This document shows, piece after piece, positions 5,636 through 8,282 of a stretch of DNA of 8,282 nucleotides. This DNA comes from Caldisericota bacterium (GTDB taxonomy: Bacteria > Caldisericota > Caldisericia > B22-G15). The position numbers were made by a program, and so were the translations under genes. Location: the NCBI GenBank assembly GCA_003648245.1, contig QMOO01000048.1, positions 1-8,282 on the forward strand, read 5' to 3'. Numbering within the stretch: position 1 is the stretch's first letter; each line of letters opens with the position of its first letter. Under the pieces are notes generated by a model, which was given only the letters and a program-made list of their open reading frames with translations, was not told the DNA's origin and ran no database searches.

Positions 5636-6794
5636 AGGATTTTTATTTTCAGGTGTTCATGCTGGTCTTAAAAGGAAAAGAAAAGATGTAGGTTTAATTT
5701 ATAGCTTGAGTGAAGCTTCAAGCTTTGCCGTTTTTACAAAGAATAAGTTTAAAGGTGCACACATCCCTGTTTCAAAAGAGCATCTTAAATCTGGAACATC
5801 ACGCGCAATCATTGTTAATAGCGCCAATGCAAACACGCTAAATGGAGAAAAAGGCATAAAGGATGCCATGAGAATGACAGAAATTACAGCTAAACTTCTC
5901 AAATTAAACAAGGAAGATGTTCTTGTTGCATCCACTGGTGTTATAGGAGTACCTCTTCCAATGAAAAAAATAGAGAAAGGAATCAAGCTTGCAGTCAGCT
6001 CCCTAACTAAAAATGGAACTTCTGATTTTGAGGAAGCCATAATGACAACTGATAAAGTGAAGAAGGAAGCCTCAACCTATTTTAGATATAAGGGGAATGA
6101 GATAAGAATCCTTGGCATGGCAAAGGGTTCAGGTATGATAGAACCCAATATGGCTACGATGCTTGCATTTATAGTGACAGATGCAAGAATTGAACTTGAT
6201 GTTTTAAGAAGGATGCTAAAGTTTTGTGTAAATAGAACTTTTAATCGGATAAGTGTTGATGGATGTATGAGTACCAATGATTCTGTTTTTATAATGGCAA
6301 ACGGAAGATCTGGAAGCCCCAGGATAGATAGAGGTAAGAGTTTTTACATGTTTAGAGATGCCCTCCTTGAGATTTGTAAAGACCTTAGCTTTCAGATAGT
6401 TAAAGATGGAGAGGGTGCTACAAAGGTTATAAGGATTATTGTAAAAAATGCAGAGAGTGAATCCTTTGGGAAGGATGTAGCAAGAAGAGTTGCAAACTCA
6501 AACCTTGTAAAAACAGCCATATATGGTGAAGATCCAAATTTTGGAAGAATTATTGCAGCCATTGGAACGTTAAGTGATAAAGTAAGAGAGGATATAGATG
6601 TGTCTGTTGGAGAAGTAATCATTATTAAAAACGGTAGAGTTGTTGAATTTGATAGAAAAAGAGCAAAGGAAAAATTGAAAAAAGATACAGTGGAAATCAT
6701 TATAGACCTAAAGGACGGGAATAAAGAAGTGGAGTTTCTAACCTCTGATTTAACAGAGGAGTATGTTGTAATAAATTCAAGATACACCACGTAA
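5622..6794 (+). CDS. argJ: Glutamate N-acetyltransferase / ornithine acetyltransferase
   Basis: ArgJ moves the acetyl group from N-acetylornithine to glutamate, releasing ornithine and recycling acetylglutamate; some members also use acetyl-CoA. The 390-residue precursor is of family length, with a short N-terminus. It is expected to cut itself between Ala178 and Thr179 in EPNMATMLAF, and Thr179 then acts as the nucleophile of the beta subunit. STGVIG (104-109) supplies the oxyanion-hole Thr-Gly. Later motifs SVDGCMSTND and YGEDPNFGRI are conserved, and the C-terminus YVVINSRYTT is typical. No argA or argE is in the window, so this is the visible source of ornithine. The ATG overlaps the argB 3' end by 14 bases; AAGGAGA (5608-5614) is a good ribosome site. 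Confidence 0.95.
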   Translation: MKKVKGFLFSGVHAGLKRKRKDVGLIYSLSEASSFAVFTKNKFKGAHIPVSKEHLKSGTSRAIIVNSANANTLNGEKGIKDAMRMTEITAKLLKLNKEDVLVASTGVIGVPLPMKKIEKGIKLAVSSLTKNGTSDFEEAIMTTDKVKKEASTYFRYKGNEIRILGMAKGSGMIEPNMATMLAFIVTDARIELDVLRRMLKFCVNRTFNRISVDGCMSTNDSVFIMANGRSGSPRIDRGKSFYMFRDALLEICKDLSFQIVKDGEGATKVIRIIVKNAESESFGKDVARRVANSNLVKTAIYGEDPNFGRIIAAIGTLSDKVREDIDVSVGEVIIIKNGRVVEFDRKRAKEKLKKDTVEIIIDLKDGNKEVEFLTSDLTEEYVVINSRYTT

Positions 6795-6804
6795 GAGGTG
6801 AGAT

Positions 6805-7983
6805 ATGGATGTAAAAGAAGTTACAGAGAAGTATCATTTAAATGTTTATAAAAGGTTTAATCTAATATTAAAGGAGGGAAAAGGGGTAAAACTTTTTGAC
6901 GATAAAGGAAGAGAATATATAGATTTCCTTTCAGGTATTGGAGTTAACGCCCTTGGTTATAATCACGAGATAGTTATCTCAGCTCTGAGAGAGGGGATAG
7001 GAAAACTTCTTCACGTATCAAATCTATTCTATACAGAGGAACTTGCTCACCTATTAAAGAAACTTTCAGAAGTTTCTGGCTTACCGAAGATATTTTTCAC
7101 AAATAGCGGGACAGAAGCCAATGAGCTTGCCATAAAAATGGTTAGAAGGTACGGCTCATCTAAGGGAAAGTTTGAAATTATTGCCTTAAAGAATAGCTTT
7201 CATGGGAGAACCATGGGCTCTCTTTCAATTACAGGGAGAGAAAAATATCATAGGGGGTTTAAACCGCTCTTAAATGGTGTAAAATTTGTTCCACTAAACG
7301 ATAGAAACGCATTTTTAGATGCTTTTACACCAGAAACTGCTGGTGTTTTTCTGGAGACTATTCAGGGTGAGGGAGGAATGAGAGTTGTTGACAGAGACTA
7401 CATTTCATTCGTGAGAGAATTCACTAAGGAGAAAGATGTTTTGCTTGTCATTGATGAAGTTCAAACAGGCATGGGAAGAACAGGAAAGTTCTTGAGTTTC
7501 ATGCACTTTGATATAAAACCAGACATTGTAACAATGGCAAAAGCTCTTGGAGGTGGACTTCCCATGGGCGCTGTGCTTACAACAGAAAAGGTGGCGGAGG
7601 TTATGGATTATGGTTCCCATGGATGCACTTTTGGAGGAAATCCTCTTATTGCAAAAATCTCTCTCTCAGTCCTCGAATTTATATCAAGGAAGGGGTTCCT
7701 GTCAGAGGTAAATATTAAGGGTGAGTATCTTAAAATGAAGCTTACCGAGAAACTCAAGGGAATACCATTTGTTAAAGGTATCGGGGGAATGGGCTTGATG
7801 GTTGGAATATACATTGATGAATTTAAACCGAGAGAGATTGCAGAGAAAATTTTGGATAGAGGAGTTATTGTTGGAACATCAGGGGAAGATACAATAAGAT
7901 TACTTCCTCCTTTAATAATTAATAAAGGAGAGATTGATAAAGGAGTTGAGGTAATATCCAGTGTTTTAAAGGAGTTATCATGA
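6805..7983 (+). CDS. argD: Acetylornithine aminotransferase
   Basis: This PLP-dependent class III aminotransferase converts N-acetylglutamate semialdehyde to N-acetylornithine with glutamate as amino donor. The 392-residue protein is of normal length. SGTEANE (101-107) binds the cofactor phosphate, and [12 protein letters not shown] (130-141) is the family's conserved stretch. [12 protein letters not shown] (216-227) holds the pyridine-binding Asp217 and Gln220. The PLP Schiff-base lysine is Lys246 in [13 protein letters not shown], and [10 protein letters not shown] (272-281) closes the site. Class III enzymes can also act on succinyldiaminopimelate or ornithine, but the operon favours ArgD. 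ATG 6805 follows argJ by 10 bases, with GAGGTGAG (6795-6802) as ribosome site. The stop overlaps argG as ATGA. Confidence 0.94.
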   Translation: MDVKEVTEKYHLNVYKRFNLILKEGKGVKLFDDKGREYIDFLSGIGVNALGYNHEIVISALREGIGKLLHVSNLFYTEELAHLLKKLSEVSGLPKIFFTNSGTEANELAIKMVRRYGSSKGKFEIIALKNSFHGRTMGSLSITGREKYHRGFKPLLNGVKFVPLNDRNAFLDAFTPETAGVFLETIQGEGGMRVVDRDYISFVREFTKEKDVLLVIDEVQTGMGRTGKFLSFMHFDIKPDIVTMAKALGGGLPMGAVLTTEKVAEVMDYGSHGCTFGGNPLIAKISLSVLEFISRKGFLSEVNIKGEYLKMKLTEKLKGIPFVKGIGGMGLMVGIYIDEFKPREIAEKILDRGVIVGTSGEDTIRLLPPLIINKGEIDKGVEVISSVLKELS

Positions 7984-8282
7984 ACAAAAAGGTAGTTCTT
8001 GCATACAGTGGGGGACTTGATACATCTATTATACTTCACTGGCTTTCCCGTAAAGGTTATGAGGTTATAGCATTTGTGGGAAATGTTGGGCAGAATGAGG
8101 ATTTCGATGCTATAAAGGAGAAGGCATTAAAAACTGGAGCAGGTAAGGTTTATGTTGAAGATTTAAGAAAGAGATTCGTTGTTGAATTTATATTCCCAGC
8201 TCTTATGGGGAATGCTATTTATGAAGGAAGATATCTTCTGGGAACTGCTCTTGCAAGACCCCTTCTTGCCCAAAAGCAGATA
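7980..8282 (+). CDS. argG: Argininosuccinate synthase, N-terminal 101 residues, cut by window end
   Basis: ArgG joins citrulline and aspartate with ATP to form argininosuccinate. Only the first 101 codons are present; the window ends in frame with no stop. The N-terminal ATP pyrophosphatase loop AYSGGLDTS (8-16) is intact. The conserved [17 protein letters not shown] (80-96), which helps bind substrate, is also present. The stretch around NVGQNEDF looks closer to the mammalian enzyme (NIGQKEDF) than to the DxGQGEE form common in bacteria. ATG 7980 overlaps the argD stop by 4 bases, and AAGGAG (7969-7974) is a well-placed ribosome site. A downstream argH would be expected but lies outside the window. 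Confidence 0.93.
   Translation, partial: MNKKVVLAYSGGLDTSIILHWLSRKGYEVIAFVGNVGQNEDFDAIKEKALKTGAGKVYVEDLRKRFVVEFIFPALMGNAIYEGRYLLGTALARPLLAQKQI

Noticed and set aside
5699..6040. Minus-strand open frame of 113 codons inside argJ, with another at 6392-6790
   Set aside because: Both are shadows of the conserved argJ frame and have no independent signals.
7608..8039. Minus-strand open frame across argD and argG
   Set aside because: Antisense to conserved argD and argG coding sequence, with no motif support.
1..8282. Mobile element, CRISPR array, tRNA/rRNA, riboswitch or toxin-antitoxin pair
   Set aside because: No transposase, regular spaced repeats, cloverleaf-like sequence, aptamer-like leader or paired toxin gene was seen; gaps between genes are all under 100 bases.

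Overview
This 8.3 kb window comes from an AT-rich bacterial genome. Arginine is coded almost entirely by AGA/AGG, genes are tightly packed, and cysteine-rich iron-sulfur and CxxC redox proteins are present, which suggests an anaerobe. An ArgR/AhrC-type arginine repressor and a Bacillus-like type I-alpha glutamine synthetase point to a lineage near Firmicutes, Thermotogae, Caldisericota or Dictyoglomi, possibly thermophilic. The sequence alone does not settle the phylum. Nothing looks mobile: I see no insertion sequence, tRNA, rRNA, CRISPR array or phage gene.

Layout. (1) Positions 1-1038, plus strand: a small redox cluster. It has a 17-codon ORF with a strong Shine-Dalgarno site, a 46-residue one-helix membrane protein ending in a CxxC motif (CD1871A-like), and an overlapping polytopic 4Fe-4S polyferredoxin. 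(2) Positions 1039-1127: a short convergent intergenic region with a possible hairpin. (3) Positions 1128-2456, minus strand: glnA, with its own well-formed promoter. (4) Positions 2530-3390, plus strand: a ten-helix EamA/DMT transporter, divergent from glnA. (5) Positions 3415-8282, plus strand: a compact arginine operon, argR-argC-argB-argJ-argD-argG, with argG cut by the window edge. Most junctions overlap by 4 to 14 bases.

How the genes fit together. GlnA makes glutamine. ArgJ, ArgB, ArgC and ArgD carry glutamate through the cyclic acetyl pathway to ornithine, and ArgG acts later, converting citrulline to argininosuccinate. ArgR is the arginine-sensing repressor. A 31-bp inverted repeat with two ARG-box-like half-operators, centres exactly 21 bp apart, lies over the argR start codon, which strongly suggests that the operon autoregulates. 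A closely matching single box lies over the start of the transporter gene, so the transporter may belong to the ArgR regulon.

Most notable points: the start-site-embedded ArgR operator; the lack of Shine-Dalgarno sites at argR and the transporter (probable leaderless or nearly leaderless mRNAs) against clear sites in front of glnA and most arg genes; and the small CxxC protein overlapping the polyferredoxin. The arginine pathway itself is conventional. I did not find a wholly new system here.
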